A model generated the notes under the pieces. The model ran no database searches, was not told the DNA's origin, and worked only from the letters and a program-made list of their open reading frames with translations. From NCBI RefSeq assembly GCF_025847275.1, contig NZ_JAOZEV010000005.1, positions 62,001 through 126,000 of the forward strand: a DNA stretch of 64,000 nt, read 5' to 3'. Positions 63,763-64,000 of this stretch are shown here, one piece after another. The DNA is from Flavobacterium frigoritolerans. GTDB taxonomy: Bacteria > Bacteroidota > Bacteroidia > Flavobacteriales > Flavobacteriaceae. How positions within the stretch are numbered: the first letter of the stretch is position 1; every line of letters begins with the position of its first letter. The position numbers and the translations under genes are program-made.

Positions 63763-64000
63763 ATGAAGATAGTTCAAGTAGAATTTTTATCATTAGAACA
63801 GAAAGAAACCTTATTGCAACTTTGGAACAATGAATATCCAAAGAATTTAAATCATGATACAATTCATGATTTTGATTTGTATTTAAATAGTTTGTCGAAT
63901 GTAAAACATCATTTTTTAATTGATGATGAGAATATAATCAGAGGATGGGCGTTTGCTTTTTTGAGAGACAATGAGGATTGGTTTGCAATTATTATTGACA
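63763..64000 (+). CDS. GNAT-family N-acetyltransferase, truncated by the window edge
   Basis: First 79 codons only. The start MKIVQVEFLSLEQKETLLQLWNNEYP, then VKHHFLIDDENIIRGWAFAFLRDNEDWFAIIID, fits the GNAT fold up to the central strands; the acetyl-CoA motif would come after the edge. Substrate cannot be told. Confidence 0.65.
   Translation, partial: MKIVQVEFLSLEQKETLLQLWNNEYPKNLNHDTIHDFDLYLNSLSNVKHHFLIDDENIIRGWAFAFLRDNEDWFAIIID

Overview
The window looks like a chromosomal segment of a Flavobacterium-like member of the Bacteroidota. Evidence: very AT-rich DNA, ribosome binding sites of the Shine-Dalgarno type are mostly absent, several genes are preceded by the Bacteroidota -7 element TAnnTTTG, the gliding/type IX secretion lipoprotein gene sprE sits beside the ATP synthase genes, and many proteins belong to families typical of Flavobacteriia (DUF5687, DUF6168, DUF6341, DUF6427, DUF4175, YtxH/holin/DUF6327 trio).

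Region 1 (1-11.8 kb) is accessory DNA. A subtilase lipoprotein, a double-glycine (GG) peptide gene that is one base short, and a TPR/membrane/AraC regulator lie on the minus strand. A bacteriocin-type locus follows on the plus strand: one intact GG-leader peptide (4277-4432), two more GG-leader genes each one base out of frame (6777-6949 and 6961-7130), a row of tiny membrane proteins, a CPBP-family membrane protein, an HlyD-type adaptor and a C39-peptidase ABC exporter. A 106-bp promoter-like cassette occurs twice, upstream of the intact peptide and upstream of the exporter genes, and a broken copy of the start of hlyD lies between them. The locus was therefore built by duplication.

Region 2 (11.8-23 kb, minus strand) is a ten-gene run transcribed as sprE, bactofilin, atpZ-like, DUF6168, atpB, atpE, atpF, atpH, atpA, atpG. 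The beta and epsilon subunit genes are not present. Upstream of it lie an ABC ATPase and its DUF5687 membrane partner.

Region 3 (23-48 kb) is mostly housekeeping: a PaaE-like reductase, a family 9 glycosyltransferase, upp, purD, a surface-polysaccharide block (adenylate-forming ligase, glycosyltransferase, polyprenyl glycosylphosphotransferase, UDP-xylose synthase type SDR), a GH3 protein, tatA, tex, rpiB, rnr, a LysE-type exporter, tRNA-Cys and folB. An ORF6N gene carries a perfect 35-bp palindrome inside its reading frame and a related 33-bp palindrome just after its stop. A tandem 204-bp array derived partly from the end of a DUF1294 gene lies near 41.4-42.0 kb.

Region 4 (48-64 kb) holds glnS, a 1.4-kb gene-free stretch made of three diverged 415-425 bp repeats, a small envelope/stress cassette, an SPFH protein, gltX, a very large DUF4175 protein, ybeY and mnmG, and a truncated acetyltransferase gene at the right edge. 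Four parS-like palindromes (TGTTCCACGTGGAACA type) spaced 40-44 bp apart lie between ybeY and mnmG, and three more (TGTTCCACGTGAAACT) lie downstream of mnmG inside a longer repeat. No IS element, prophage, CRISPR array or rRNA operon was seen.
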